A DNA stretch of 64,000 bases from Deltaproteobacteria bacterium (GCA_016713535.1 JADJOY010000003.1:62001-126000), one strand, 5' to 3'. Counted from the first letter of the stretch, positions 43,101 to 51,778 are shown. Made by a program: numbers and translations. The notes: generated by a model not told the origin, from the letters alone.

Positions 43101-43822
43101 GAGCGGTGGTGTCCGAGGTGCCGCTCCAGCATCGCCCTGAGCCGCGCACGTCCGCGGTGCAGCAGCACGCGCTGATTGGTCTCCGAGAGGCCGAGGGCGT
43201 TGCAGACCTCCTCGGACTCCCATCCCTCGACGTCTCGCAGCGTGACCACGATCTTCTGCGCCGGCGGCAGCGTGTCGAGCGCCACCTCCAGGAACCGCAG
43301 CGTCTCGGCGTCGAGGAGTGCGCCTTCGGCCGATCCCCGTCGCCAGTCGCGGGGCGGATCCGCCCAGTGGCCGGCGCGGCCGTGCCCCTCGCCGTCGCCC
43401 GAGCGCGTGAAGCGTTCGGGCGCGACGCTGGGCGCGGTGTCGGCGAGCTCGCGCGCCACCGACTCGTCGAACGACGAGAACGGCAGGCAGCGCGCCTCGC
43501 GCACCGCGCGGGTGCGCGCCTGGTTGGCCACGATGTGGGAGATCCAAGTCTTGAGCGACGATCGCCCCTCGAAGCGGTGCAGTCCCTCGAGCACCGCGAT
43601 CCAGCTCTCTTGCACCACCTCCTCGGCGACGTCGTGGGTTCGGACGTAGAGCATCGCGACCCGGATCAGCCCGGAGTGGAGCTTCCCGACCAGGCCGAGG
43701 AACGCCTGCTCGTCGCCGGCCCGTAGCGCCGTGAGGAGCCCGGCTTCGCCGGAGGGCGATGGGACCGGGGCCATCGTGGGCGAGACGGACGACGTGGCGC
43801 TCTGGATCGCGAGACGGTTCAC
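43058..43822 (-). CDS. ECF sigma factor
   Basis: GTG at 43822 overlaps the upstream STAS stop (GTGA) and is preceded by GGAGTGC. The 254 residues contain sigma region 2 (LLTALRAGDEQAFLGLVGKL, VAEEVVQESWIAVLEGLHRFEGRSSLKTWISHI) and region 4 (LDTLPPAQKIVVTLRDVEGWESEEVCNALGLSETNQRVLLHRGRARLRAML). The linker of about 50 residues is long and Asp/Arg-rich. It is followed by an anti-sigma gene, so its target regulon is probably switched on by release. Confidence 0.9.
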   Translation of the reverse strand: MNRLAIQSATSSVSPTMAPVPSPSGEAGLLTALRAGDEQAFLGLVGKLHSGLIRVAMLYVRTHDVAEEVVQESWIAVLEGLHRFEGRSSLKTWISHIVANQARTRAVREARCLPFSSFDESVARELADTAPSVAPERFTRSGDGEGHGRAGHWADPPRDWRRGSAEGALLDAETLRFLEVALDTLPPAQKIVVTLRDVEGWESEEVCNALGLSETNQRVLLHRGRARLRAMLERHLGHHRSCTPTRSATRSARS

Positions 43823-44091
43823 GGTGCACTCCGGGCCCGAAGCTGGGCGTCGACGAACGAAGAGGGGCCAGCGAGGACGCAACCGCGGGCTTCCAGATCG
43901 AGAAGCAACGCGATGGCTCCGGGATCGAGGAACGTGACCGCCGCGAGATCGAGGGTCACCCGCGAGTACTGCGCGACGCTCGCGCGCGCGATGCGCCCGA
44001 GCTCGGGAACCCAGGGGCCGATCGCGCGCCCTTCGAGGCGCAACGTCACGGAGTGACCTGGGTCGCCGGGGATCTCCGAGATTCGCAACAT
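43819..44091 (-). CDS. STAS-domain protein, anti-sigma antagonist-like, phospho-site absent
   Basis: The 90-residue protein from MLRISEIPGDPG has the STAS pattern VTLRLEGRAIGPWVPELGRIARAS, VTLDLAAVTFLDPGAIALLLDLEARG. In SpoIIAA-like antagonists the segment is D-S-S-G with a Ser kinase target; here it reads D-P-G-A, so switching by phosphorylation looks impossible. It is the first gene of the STAS-sigma-anti-sigma run; pairing STAS with a zinc-finger anti-sigma is not the usual partner-switch arrangement. Confidence 0.7.
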   Translation of the reverse strand: MLRISEIPGDPGHSVTLRLEGRAIGPWVPELGRIARASVAQYSRVTLDLAAVTFLDPGAIALLLDLEARGCVLAGPSSFVDAQLRARSAP

Positions 44092-44539
44092 GGTCGCCAC
44101 GGGCGGGGCGCAGTGCAGCCGGTGGGCCAACCCGTCAGGATCTCGCCGATGTGCCGGGAGGTGGCGGAATTCCACGGAAAGATTCCGATCCACCTCGCGG
44201 CGCCGCCGAGCGCCACGGGGAATCGCGGCCGCGAGAGTTCGCGCCGTGGCGTCGCGGCCACGACATGTCGCGGCCGCCCGCGCGGCCGGGGAGCGTGCGC
44301 CAGCCGCGCCGGATCGCTACGCCTCCTCGAACTCCACTCCCGCATGGATCGAAGCCCGAGCGAGAATCTCCCGGCCGGCCGCGATCCGATCCGATTTTCG
44401 GCGGTCCCGCGAGGCTCCGGGGATCCCCGGGGGCGCTGTTGACGCTCCGCGCCATGAGGTGGTACCCGTTATCATCACGCGGTGCGTCGTCTCGCATCCG
44501 CCAGCTCGACTGCGTCCGCTGTCTGGCGGAGGAGGACAC
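44092..44539. promoter_or_regulatory. divergent intergenic region, promoter and palindrome
   Basis: The 448-nt gap separates the STAS and PhaR genes. A TTGACG box (44439-44444) with a weak TACCCG at 18 bp spacing faces PhaR, and a 14-bp perfect palindrome CCGGGGATCCCCGG (44417-44430) lies just upstream. No gene was found. Confidence 0.35.
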
Positions 44540-45172
44540 ATGGCCAAGGTCATCAAGCGGTACGGGAATCGAAAGCTCTACGACCTCGACTCCTCCACCT
44601 ACGTCACGCTCCACGAAATCGCCGAGATGGTGAAGCGCGGCGAGGACATCCAGGTCATCGACAACCGCACCAAGGAAGACCTGACCGCCGTCACGCTCAC
44701 GCAGATCATCCTCGAGGAGGAGAAGGCGCGTCACAGCGTGCTGCCGCTCACGTTCCTCAAGCGCATCATCCAGCAGAGCGGCGAGTCGCTCTCCGAGCTG
44801 GTGGCGCGGGTCAACCCGCAAGGCGCGCTGATGCCGCTCAAGGATGCGCTCGAGGAGACCGAGAAAGGGATCCTCAAGCTCTTCGAGCGCGGCGAGATCA
44901 CCCTCGACGAGGCGCGCGAGGTGGTGCGCGAGATCTTCGCGGCGCCGCGTCGCGGCGTCGAGGACTTCCAGAAGAAGTTCGACGAGCGGATGCGCTTCGC
45001 GCTCGAGAAGGTGACCGGGGTCTCGTCGCTGCACGGACAGGTGCGCGAGCTCGAGAAGAAGATCGCCGAGCTCGAGAGCGAGCTGGCCCGGAAGTCGCGC
45101 GCCGACTCGACCCGCGCCCGCCGCCGCCGTGCCCAGGCGGCCGCCGCCGCGAACGACGAGAAGGTGGCGTGA
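44540..45172 (+). CDS. phaR: polyhydroxyalkanoate synthesis regulator, PhaR-type
   Basis: The 210-residue protein starts at MAKVIKRYGNRKLYDLDSST with GGAGGAGGAC just before it. The first 60 residues are the PHB_acc_N DNA-binding domain (YVTLHEIAEMVKRGEDIQVIDNRTKEDLTAVTLTQIILEEE). The rest is helical and ends in a coiled coil (VRELEKKIAELESELARKS) and a basic tail. PhaR binds polyester granules and represses phasin genes. No PHA synthase or phasin gene is in the window, so regulated genes lie elsewhere. Confidence 0.85.
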   Translation: MAKVIKRYGNRKLYDLDSSTYVTLHEIAEMVKRGEDIQVIDNRTKEDLTAVTLTQIILEEEKARHSVLPLTFLKRIIQQSGESLSELVARVNPQGALMPLKDALEETEKGILKLFERGEITLDEAREVVREIFAAPRRGVEDFQKKFDERMRFALEKVTGVSSLHGQVRELEKKIAELESELARKSRADSTRARRRRAQAAAAANDEKVA

Positions 45173-45553
45173 GTTTTCTCGGGGGGCTGTTCCAGCCCCC
45201 CGCCCGCCGGGAGTGAATCCCGGCGGGTGCCACCCCCGAGTCGGCTCGCCCGGCTCGCCGCCGTCGCTCTGCGACGGGCCCATCGACGAGTCCACTCGTA
45301 GCGCGGCCGGCCGAGGGGTTCTGCAGTGGAGCACGTTCCAGCCCCCCGCCCGCGCTTCGTGCGTGGCGTCGCGATGAGGCGGTGAATCGTTCCATCTGGG
45401 TCGTTCACGGAAGGCGCGTGGGCCCGGCGACGGGGGATGGAACCCCCGTCGCTCCATAAGGTCTACGAGGGTGTTCGTAGCGTGGGGGGCTCCGGCCCCC
45501 CGCGGCGCATTGCTCCCGCTCGAGCGCGTGACCGGCTCGCTGCGACGCGCCCG
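45173..45553. repeat. dispersed stem-loop repeat filling a convergent gap
   Basis: It starts 4 nt after the phaR stop with TTTTCTCGGGGGGCTGTTCC and its paired arm, a second stem with GGGAGTGAATCCCGGCGGG, a CCCCGAGTCGGCTCG tail, a second partial unit (GTTCCAGCCCCCCGCC), and the distal module: hairpin CGACGGGGG/CCCCCGTCG at 45428-45451 and GGGGGGCTCCGGCCCCCCG. It ends at the stop of the acyltransferase gene at 45554. Confidence 0.8.
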
Positions 45554-46954
45554 TCAACCGAAGAAGCGCGAGCGGTGCGTTTCGCGGGTGGCGTCGAGGG
45601 CACGCTGGATCGTCGCCCGCAGCTCGTCGCGGATCCGCGTGACGGCGAGGTAGTCGTCGGCGCCTTTTCCCTTGCGTTTGGCGGTCGCCGTGGGTGCGCC
45701 GAACTGGATCCGCCACTTGCTGGGTAGCGGCACGAGGCCGAGTGGGCCGAGCAGCGGCAGCGTCGGCGTGATCGGAAGCGTCGGCAGCCCCACGAGCTTT
45801 CCGAGTCGGTCGAAGCGCGTGACGATCGGGTGGATCTCCTCGCTGCCGATCACGGCGCACGGCACGAGCGTTGCCTTGTGGCGGATCGCCACCGCCACGA
45901 ATCCGCCGCGTCCGAAGTCCTCGAGCTGGTAGCGATCGCGGTAGCTCTTGGTCATCCCCTGGACGCCCTCGGGGAAGGCGATCACCACGCCGCCCTGCAC
46001 GAGCACCCGCTCCGCGCTTTCCTGGCTCGCGCGCAGGCCGCCGAGGCGCGCCGTGAGCGGCCCGATCACGGGGAAATCCCACGCCGTGTCGTCCACCAGG
46101 AAGCGCACCTCGCGCCCGGTGGCCGAAGCGCCGCGGATGGCGCGTGCGATCATGAGCCCGTCGTAGGGCAGGAGCCCGGCGTGGTTCGCGACCACCAGCG
46201 CCGGACCGGTCGCCGGCACCTGCTCGAGCCCGCTGGTCTCGACCCGCCAGTAGCTCTCGTAGAGGAAGTCCACGATCGGCTCGACGCGCGCCGCGAACGC
46301 GCCGTCGACCGCCGCGCCCGCGCCCGCAGCGTCGCCGGCCTCGCGTCCGGCGAGCTCGCGCCACAGGCCCCGCAGGTTCCCCAGGCTGCCGAGCTCGCGA
46401 ACGCCGTCCGCCAGCTCGACGAGCCGCCGCACCAGGCCGACCTGGGTCATGGCTTCGCCCGAGATCCCACCGCTCGCGGCGATGCCGCGAGCGCCGCGCT
46501 CGGCGGCGGCGAGCAGCTCCTCGATGCGCTCGTCGATCTCCGCGCCACGCTCGATCGGGACCTCACGGCGCGCCGCGGAGCGCGCGGCGCTCGCGCGGGG
46601 CGACGGCGCCGACTCGGCGAGTGCCTTCTCGAGGCGGTTCTCGAGGCGCGCGAACGTGGCCTCGTCGGCGCCGCGCGCGGGCTTCGGGGCGGCCTCGGCT
46701 CGTGCCCCACGGCGCGGCACCTCGCCGGTATCGATCACCAGCTCGCGCACCCGCCGTGCAGCCGGCCGCGCCCGCGGCGAGGGTCGTTGAGCGCTGCGCG
46801 CCGCGGGCGCCGAGGGCGGCGGGGCGAGGGCCTCGGCGCCCGGCGATCCCACCGGCGGGCCGGGGTCGACCTTCGCCTGCGGCGCGCGCGCGGAAGCGCG
46901 AGTGTGGTGGAAGCTCGAGAACGGGTCGCGGCCGAGGACCGATTTGCTGCTCAT
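45554..46954 (-). CDS. PlsC-type acyltransferase with long disordered N terminus
   Basis: The 466-residue protein has a Pro/Ala/Arg-rich N-terminal half (residues 1-150) and an acyltransferase domain from about 240: PALVVANHAGLLPYDGLMIA (the NH-x-D catalytic motif in its NHSG-LP-D variant), REVRFLVDDTAWDFPVIGPLTARLGG and VVIAFPEGVQGMTKSY (the EG motif). The C-terminal part (FGRGGFVAVAIRHKATLVPCAVIGSEEIHP) fits the lysophospholipid acyltransferase family. It should attach fatty acid to a lysolipid or another acceptor. It neighbours phaR and ParA, which suggests lipid granule or membrane biology. Confidence 0.8.
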   Translation of the reverse strand: MSSKSVLGRDPFSSFHHTRASARAPQAKVDPGPPVGSPGAEALAPPPSAPAARSAQRPSPRARPAARRVRELVIDTGEVPRRGARAEAAPKPARGADEATFARLENRLEKALAESAPSPRASAARSAARREVPIERGAEIDERIEELLAAAERGARGIAASGGISGEAMTQVGLVRRLVELADGVRELGSLGNLRGLWRELAGREAGDAAGAGAAVDGAFAARVEPIVDFLYESYWRVETSGLEQVPATGPALVVANHAGLLPYDGLMIARAIRGASATGREVRFLVDDTAWDFPVIGPLTARLGGLRASQESAERVLVQGGVVIAFPEGVQGMTKSYRDRYQLEDFGRGGFVAVAIRHKATLVPCAVIGSEEIHPIVTRFDRLGKLVGLPTLPITPTLPLLGPLGLVPLPSKWRIQFGAPTATAKRKGKGADDYLAVTRIRDELRATIQRALDATRETHRSRFFG

Positions 46955-47023
46955 GGCGAGGGCAGGCGGTGAGGTGGGGGCGGGGTGGCTCGGGTGGAGA
47001 AACGGGTGGGCGGCGGCGCGTGC

Positions 47024-47794
47024 TCAGCTCTCGCCCTTCCGCTTGATCTCTTTGGCGAGGGCCGCGAACGCCTCGGCGCCCGCCGAGTCCGGGGCGTATT
47101 CGAAGATCGTCTGGCCGTGGCTCTGCGCCTCGTCGATCTTGACGTTGTAGCCGATCACGGTCTTCGCGACCCGCCCGCGGAAGTGCTCGCCGAGCTTGTC
47201 CAGGATCTCGTTGGCGAGGCGGGTGGGGCGGTAGAGCGTCGGCACCACCAGCGTGACGCCGAGGTAGGGCCGGTGGTAGCGGCTCTTCAGGCTCTCGATG
47301 GTGTCGACGATCTCGGCGCAGCCGTCGAGGGCCAGGAAGGTGAGGTTGACCGGGATCACCACCTCGATGGTCGCGAGCAGCACGTTCATCGACAGCAAGC
47401 CGAGCGACGGCGGCGAGTCGAAGAGGATCCAGTCGTAGCCGCGCACCTTGTCGATCTGCTTTGCCAGGCGCTCGGTCCAGTCGCGGTCGGCGTCGGAGGT
47501 GAGCGGCAGGTTGGTGAGGCTCTTGTTGCTGACGATCACGTCGAGCCCCTCGATGCGGCTCGGGATCGCGACGTCGCGCGGGTGGACCGTCGGGTCCGCC
47601 AGCAGGTCGCGCACGGTGCGCTCGGCCCCGCGCACGTCGAGACCGAGGCACTTGCCGGCGTGCCCCTGCGGGTCGAGGTCGACGATCAGCACGCGCTCCT
47701 TGCGCTTGAGCGCGTAGTACCCGCCCACGTTGACCGTGAGCGTGGTCTTGAGGCTGCCGCCCTTCTCGTTGATGAACGCGATGCGACGTGTCAT
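47024..47794 (-). CDS. ParA family ATPase with variant Walker A
   Basis: The 256-residue protein starts at MTRRIAFINEKGGSLKTTLT. The deviant Walker A motif reads KGGSLKTT instead of KGGxGKTT. DLDPQGHAGKCLGL (switch region), DWILFDSPPSLGLLSMNVLLA and PVNLTFLALDGCAEIVDTI follow the ParA order. No ParB gene or clear parS site is next to it, so it is an orphan of the type that positions protein or organelle cargo. It diverges from the ArsA pair. Confidence 0.87.
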   Translation of the reverse strand: MTRRIAFINEKGGSLKTTLTVNVGGYYALKRKERVLIVDLDPQGHAGKCLGLDVRGAERTVRDLLADPTVHPRDVAIPSRIEGLDVIVSNKSLTNLPLTSDADRDWTERLAKQIDKVRGYDWILFDSPPSLGLLSMNVLLATIEVVIPVNLTFLALDGCAEIVDTIESLKSRYHRPYLGVTLVVPTLYRPTRLANEILDKLGEHFRGRVAKTVIGYNVKIDEAQSHGQTIFEYAPDSAGAEAFAALAKEIKRKGES

Positions 47795-47926
47795 GGAGCG
47801 CTGCAGCGTGCGAGTCGCGCGGCGGTGGGAAGGGGAGATAACGCACATCGCGAGGGCGGCTGGCTACCCTTCCGGCGTGCGCTTCGATCGCGGTACCGCC
47901 ACGGCTCGCGAAGGTTCGCCGCTCGA

Positions 47927-47955
47927 TTGACCGACGCGAAGGGCATGGGCTAGCT
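47927..47955 (+). promoter_or_regulatory. promoter-like TTGACC-N17/18-TAGCTT upstream of ArsA pair
   Basis: TTGACC at 47927-47932 is followed by 17 bp to CTAGCT or 18 bp to TAGCTT. The pair resembles the one at 41009-41037, also ahead of an ArsA gene. The start codon is 74 nt downstream. Confidence 0.4.
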
Positions 47956-48028
47956 TCGCGCCCCCACGACGGCGCCCGAGAAGCTTGCTCGCACGCCGCC
48001 CTCCCCACCTCCCAGAGCCTCCTCGCCG

Positions 48029-49069
48029 ATGGATCAGGACGCCCTGAGCCTCGATCGCCGCATCCTCGTCGTCGCCGGCAAGGGTGGCGTCGGCAAGAGC
48101 ACGTTCGCCGCCGCGCTCGCGCTCAACGCGGCGCGCGCCGGGCTCAAGACGCTGCTCATCGGCTCGGACATCCGCGAGGGGCTGAGCCACTGCCTCGGCA
48201 CCCACAAGCTCGACTACAAGACCCGCAGGATCGAGGAGAACCTGTGGGGCTCGAACATCTCGGGGCGCGAGAGCCTCGAGGAGTTCCTGATCCTCAAGCT
48301 CAAGGTCAAGTTCCTCTACGACCAGCTCCTGAAGCGCGACCTCTTCCATTACTTCATCGCCGCCGCGCCGGGGCTCGAGGAGCTCTTCATCCTCGGCAAG
48401 ATGTGGTTCCTCTGCCAGCCCGACGGGTCGGGGATCAAGGGTGTCCAGTTCGACCGCATCGTCTTCGACGCGCCCGCCACCGGGCACGGTGTCAGCCTCT
48501 TCAAGACGCCGCAGGTGATCCTCGACACCATCCGGGTCGGACCGATCCACCACTACACCAAGGACGTCCTCAAGCTCCTCACCGATCCCACCCACACCGC
48601 GTTCCACATCGTGACGCTGCCCGAGGAGATGCCGGTCAACGAGTCACTCGAGCTCGACCACACGGTGCGCGTGGACGTGGGAATGCACCGAGGCACCACG
48701 TTCGTGAACGGCGTGTACCCGGAGGTGGTGCCCGAGGCGCTCGTGAACGCGTGGGAGCGGGTGCGGGCCAACCCGTCGCGCCTGGCCGTCGAGTCCGGCG
48801 TCGAGATCGATCCCAAGGTCGCCGAGGCGCTCGTGGAAGGTGCCGAGCGCGTGCTCGAGCGGCGCCGCCTCGGCGAGGTGTACCTGGAGCGGCTGCGTAC
48901 CGAGATGGCGGGGCCGAAGGTGCTGGTCCCGTACCTCTTCGACATCCAGCCCGGGCGCCCGCTCACCGAGGCGGTCGCCGCGGCGATCCTCGAGCAGGTC
49001 GGCGTCGACGCGTTCGGGCTGCCGATCCCCGCCAACCGCGCCAAGCTCAAGCCGGGGAGGCGCTCGTGA
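48029..49069 (+). CDS. ArsA/Get3-like ATPase, first of a coupled pair
   Basis: The 346-residue protein has a P-loop (VVAGKGGVGKSTFAAAL) but lacks the DPAH-type switch (it reads IGSDIREGLSHCLGTH). DRIVFDAPATGHGVSLFKTPQVI holds the second switch, followed by HTAFHIVTLPEEMPVNESLEL. The next gene starts in its stop (GTGA). Pairs of unequal ArsA-like subunits occur in actinobacteria (Mycobacterium tuberculosis Rv3679-Rv3680, the Get3-like BagA/BagB); this pair could form a similar heterodimer. Confidence 0.87.
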   Translation: MDQDALSLDRRILVVAGKGGVGKSTFAAALALNAARAGLKTLLIGSDIREGLSHCLGTHKLDYKTRRIEENLWGSNISGRESLEEFLILKLKVKFLYDQLLKRDLFHYFIAAAPGLEELFILGKMWFLCQPDGSGIKGVQFDRIVFDAPATGHGVSLFKTPQVILDTIRVGPIHHYTKDVLKLLTDPTHTAFHIVTLPEEMPVNESLELDHTVRVDVGMHRGTTFVNGVYPEVVPEALVNAWERVRANPSRLAVESGVEIDPKVAEALVEGAERVLERRRLGEVYLERLRTEMAGPKVLVPYLFDIQPGRPLTEAVAAAILEQVGVDAFGLPIPANRAKLKPGRRS

Positions 49070-50223
49070 GCCTGAGCGACACCCTCGCCGGCAAGCGCGT
49101 CATCATCTGCTGCGGCAGCGGTGGCGTGGGCAAGACCACGGTGTCGGCGTCGATCGCCCTCGAGCACGCCCTCGCCGGCAAGCGCACCGTGGTGTGCACG
49201 ATCGATCCCGCGAAGCGCCTCGCCAACTCGCTGGGCCTCGATCGCCTCGACAACGAGCCACGCCCGGTGCCGGCCTCGGCGTTCGCGGAGGCCGGTCTCG
49301 ACGCCAAGGGCGGCGAGCTGCACGCGCTCATGCTCGACACCAAGCGCACTTTCGACGCGCTGGTCGAGCGCTACGCGCCGAGCGCCGAGATCCGTGACAC
49401 GGTGCTCGCCAACCGCATGTACCAGAACATCTCGAGCGCCCTCGCCGGGACCCCCGAGTACATGGCGATGGAGAAGCTCTACGAGCTGACCCAGAGCGGC
49501 GACTACGACGTGCTGGTGCTCGACACGCCGCCCACCAGCTTCGCGCTCGACTTCCTGGAGGCGCCGACCCGCATCAACCACTTCGTCGCCAGTGACGTCC
49601 TCGACAAGTTCCTGCGCCCGTACTTCCGGCTCGGGCACTTCGGCTACAAGATGGTGCAGAAGGGCATGGGGCGGACGTTTCAGGTCCTCGAGAAGCTCAC
49701 GGGCCTCGAGGTGCTGCGCGAGATCGCGGACTTCTTCGACGCTTTCGACGCGCTTTTCGACGGCTTTCGCGAGCGCGCCGACCGCGTCGCCGAGCTGATC
49801 CGCTCGCCTGACTCGGTGTTCATGCTCGTCACCGGGCCGCGCCCCGACACCCTCGCCGAAGGTGTCTTCTTCTACGAGAAGCTCGTCGAGCTCGCGATGC
49901 CGTTCGGCGGTTTCGTCGTGAACATGGTCCACGAGCCGTTCGACCGGGGGAAGCGCTTCGCCAAGACCATCGACAAGCTGCGCGGCAACGTGAAGTCGAC
50001 GAAGTCCGACGGTGCCGTCGGCGTGCAGCTCCTCCGCGCGCTCGCCCAGACCTACCGCGACCACGAGGCGCTCGCCGAGCGCGAGGCGCTCTACCTCGAG
50101 GACCTCAGGGGGCGGGTGGGGCAGAAGAACCTGCCGATCTACCGCGTGCCGTTCCTCGACGACGACGTCCACGACCTGAGCGGCCTCAAGCAGGTCGCCG
50201 ATCAGCTCTTCCGGGGCGACTGA
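49066..50223 (+). CDS. ArsA/Get3-like ATPase, second of a coupled pair
   Basis: GTG at 49066 overlaps the previous stop and follows GGGGAGG. The 385-residue protein has the P-loop IICCGSGGVGKTTVSASIALE, the switch TIDPAKRLANSLGLD, DVLVLDTPPTSFALDFLEAPTRI and GTPEYMAMEKLYELT. It is closer to the canonical ArsA/Get3 pattern than its partner. A long helical region (residues 160-270, HFGYKMVQKGMGRTFQVLEKLTGLEV) could bind a hydrophobic client helix. A 20-nt hairpin follows at once. Confidence 0.88.
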   Translation: MSLSDTLAGKRVIICCGSGGVGKTTVSASIALEHALAGKRTVVCTIDPAKRLANSLGLDRLDNEPRPVPASAFAEAGLDAKGGELHALMLDTKRTFDALVERYAPSAEIRDTVLANRMYQNISSALAGTPEYMAMEKLYELTQSGDYDVLVLDTPPTSFALDFLEAPTRINHFVASDVLDKFLRPYFRLGHFGYKMVQKGMGRTFQVLEKLTGLEVLREIADFFDAFDALFDGFRERADRVAELIRSPDSVFMLVTGPRPDTLAEGVFFYEKLVELAMPFGGFVVNMVHEPFDRGKRFAKTIDKLRGNVKSTKSDGAVGVQLLRALAQTYRDHEALAEREALYLEDLRGRVGQKNLPIYRVPFLDDDVHDLSGLKQVADQLFRGD

Positions 50224-50224
50224 A

Positions 50225-50244
50225 GCGCTCCGTCAGCGGAGCGC
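50225..50244. other. hairpin between the ArsA pair and the sigma-54 activator
   Basis: Perfect 8-bp arms GCGCTCCG/CGGAGCGC enclose a TCAG loop directly after the ArsA stop. There is no T run. It may weaken read-through or protect mRNA ends between the two functional units. Confidence 0.4.
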
Positions 50245-50263
50245 ACCGATCCGAGGAGCAAGG

Positions 50264-51778
50264 TTGGCCAAGACCGGCGCACCGCGAGCGAACGCCACGA
50301 GACCGCGCCGGCCGGCGGACGCGCCGCCCGCCCCTCCCGACCGACCCACGCAATCAGCGCGCCGCGCTGCCACCACTGGCGCCGACGACGCCGCGCTGCG
50401 CGCGGCGATCGACGGCGTGAGCTCGGCGTTCGCCTCGCTGGGCCGGATCTTCGTGTGCGTCGACTCGACGTTCCGCGTGCTTCACGCCTCGACGATCCTC
50501 GACCGCGTGATGCACCAGGGCGCGTCGGCGAGCGCCACTGGCCGCGAGCTGGCGGAGCTGCTCGGCAGTGAGCTCTTCGGCGAGGGCGGGACCCTCCGCC
50601 AGGCGCTGCGCGCAGGCGAGCGCCGTGAAGGATGGCGTGCCACGCTCACGGTGCCGGGCGCCGACCCGCGCCTGGTATCGGTGACGGCGGCGCCGTTCTG
50701 CGCGGAGCCGGGCGCGGCGTGCGATCCACGGGTCGCGTACGTCGTCGTTCTGCGGCCCGCCGAGGAAGATCAGCTCCACGAGCCGCGCGCGCCCTTGCCT
50801 GGTCTCATCGGTCGATCCGCCGCGATGGATCGAATCTTCCGGCTCATCGAGAACCTCGAACAGAGCGAAGCGACGGTCCTCGTCACCGGCGAGAGCGGCA
50901 CGGGCAAGGAGGTCGTGGCACGCGCCATCCACGCGCGCTCGCAGCGCCGGCATGGACCCTTCGTCGCGGTCAACTGCGGCGCGCTACCCGGCGAGCTCCT
51001 CGAGAGCGAGCTGTTCGGGCATGTGCGCGGCGCGTTCACCGGCGCGGTGCGGGATCGTGTGGGGCGCTTCGAGCTTGCATCCGGCGGCTCGCTCTTCCTC
51101 GACGAGGTCGGGGACCTGCCGCTGCCGATCCAGGTGAAGCTCTTGCGCGTGCTGCAGGAGCGCACCTTCGAGCGACTCGGTGAGAGCCGATCGCGGCCCG
51201 CCAATGCGCGAATCCTCGCGGCCACCAACGTCGACCTCAAGCGCGCAGTCCACGATGGAGTGTTCCGGGAGGACCTCTACTACCGGCTGCGCGTCGTTCC
51301 GATCGAGATTCCCCCGCTGCGGGAGCGGCGCGAGGACATCTCGCCACTCGCCGCCGCGCTCCTGGCGCGCGTCGGCGCTCGCCACGGGCGTGCGCTGCGG
51401 TACTCGCCCGATGCGCTTCGCGCGCTCCTGGCGTACCCCTGGCCAGGCAACGTCCGGGAGCTCGAGAACGCGCTCGAATACGCGGTCGCGGTCTGCAAGG
51501 GACAGACACTTCTCCCCGAGGACCTGCCGCGAGAGATCGTCGAGCCGAACGACGAGGCGAGCGCGCTGCGAGCAGCCGCGGCCACCCTGCGGGCCGATGC
51601 GCCTCCTTCGCGAGACCTGGCCGCCTCGGGTCCGCGAACCCCCGGGGTGCTCGAGGACCCGGCGCGGCTCCGCGCGCTTCTCGAGGCGAGCCGATGGCGG
51701 CGGGCTGCAGCCGCGCGCCAGCTCGGCGTGAGCCGCACGACGTTGTGGCGGCGCATGCGCGAGTTCGGTCTCGCCTGA
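50264..51778 (+). CDS. sigma-54-dependent transcriptional activator (PAS, AAA+, Fis)
   Basis: Translation starts at TTG 50264 behind GAGGAGCAAGG. After a disordered leader comes a PAS-like sensor domain (about residues 45-170), then the AAA+ domain (GLIGRSAAMDRIFRLIENLEQ; Walker A GESGTGKE; sigma-54-contact loop GAFTGA; Walker B SLFLDEVGDLP; R-finger region FREDLYYRLRVVPIEIPPLRER), and a Fis-type helix-turn-helix (LLEASRWRRAAAARQLGVSRTTLWRRM). It has no receiver domain, so its signal is probably sensed by PAS. A sigma-54 promoter and palindrome follow, ahead of the cytochrome operon. Confidence 0.93.
   Translation: MAKTGAPRANATRPRRPADAPPAPPDRPTQSARRAATTGADDAALRAAIDGVSSAFASLGRIFVCVDSTFRVLHASTILDRVMHQGASASATGRELAELLGSELFGEGGTLRQALRAGERREGWRATLTVPGADPRLVSVTAAPFCAEPGAACDPRVAYVVVLRPAEEDQLHEPRAPLPGLIGRSAAMDRIFRLIENLEQSEATVLVTGESGTGKEVVARAIHARSQRRHGPFVAVNCGALPGELLESELFGHVRGAFTGAVRDRVGRFELASGGSLFLDEVGDLPLPIQVKLLRVLQERTFERLGESRSRPANARILAATNVDLKRAVHDGVFREDLYYRLRVVPIEIPPLRERREDISPLAAALLARVGARHGRALRYSPDALRALLAYPWPGNVRELENALEYAVAVCKGQTLLPEDLPREIVEPNDEASALRAAAATLRADAPPSRDLAASGPRTPGVLEDPARLRALLEASRWRRAAAARQLGVSRTTLWRRMREFGLA

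Noticed and set aside
45173-45553. CRISPR array or insertion sequence
   Set aside because: The repeated units are paired hairpins of different length without regular spacers, and no transposase or target duplications are evident.
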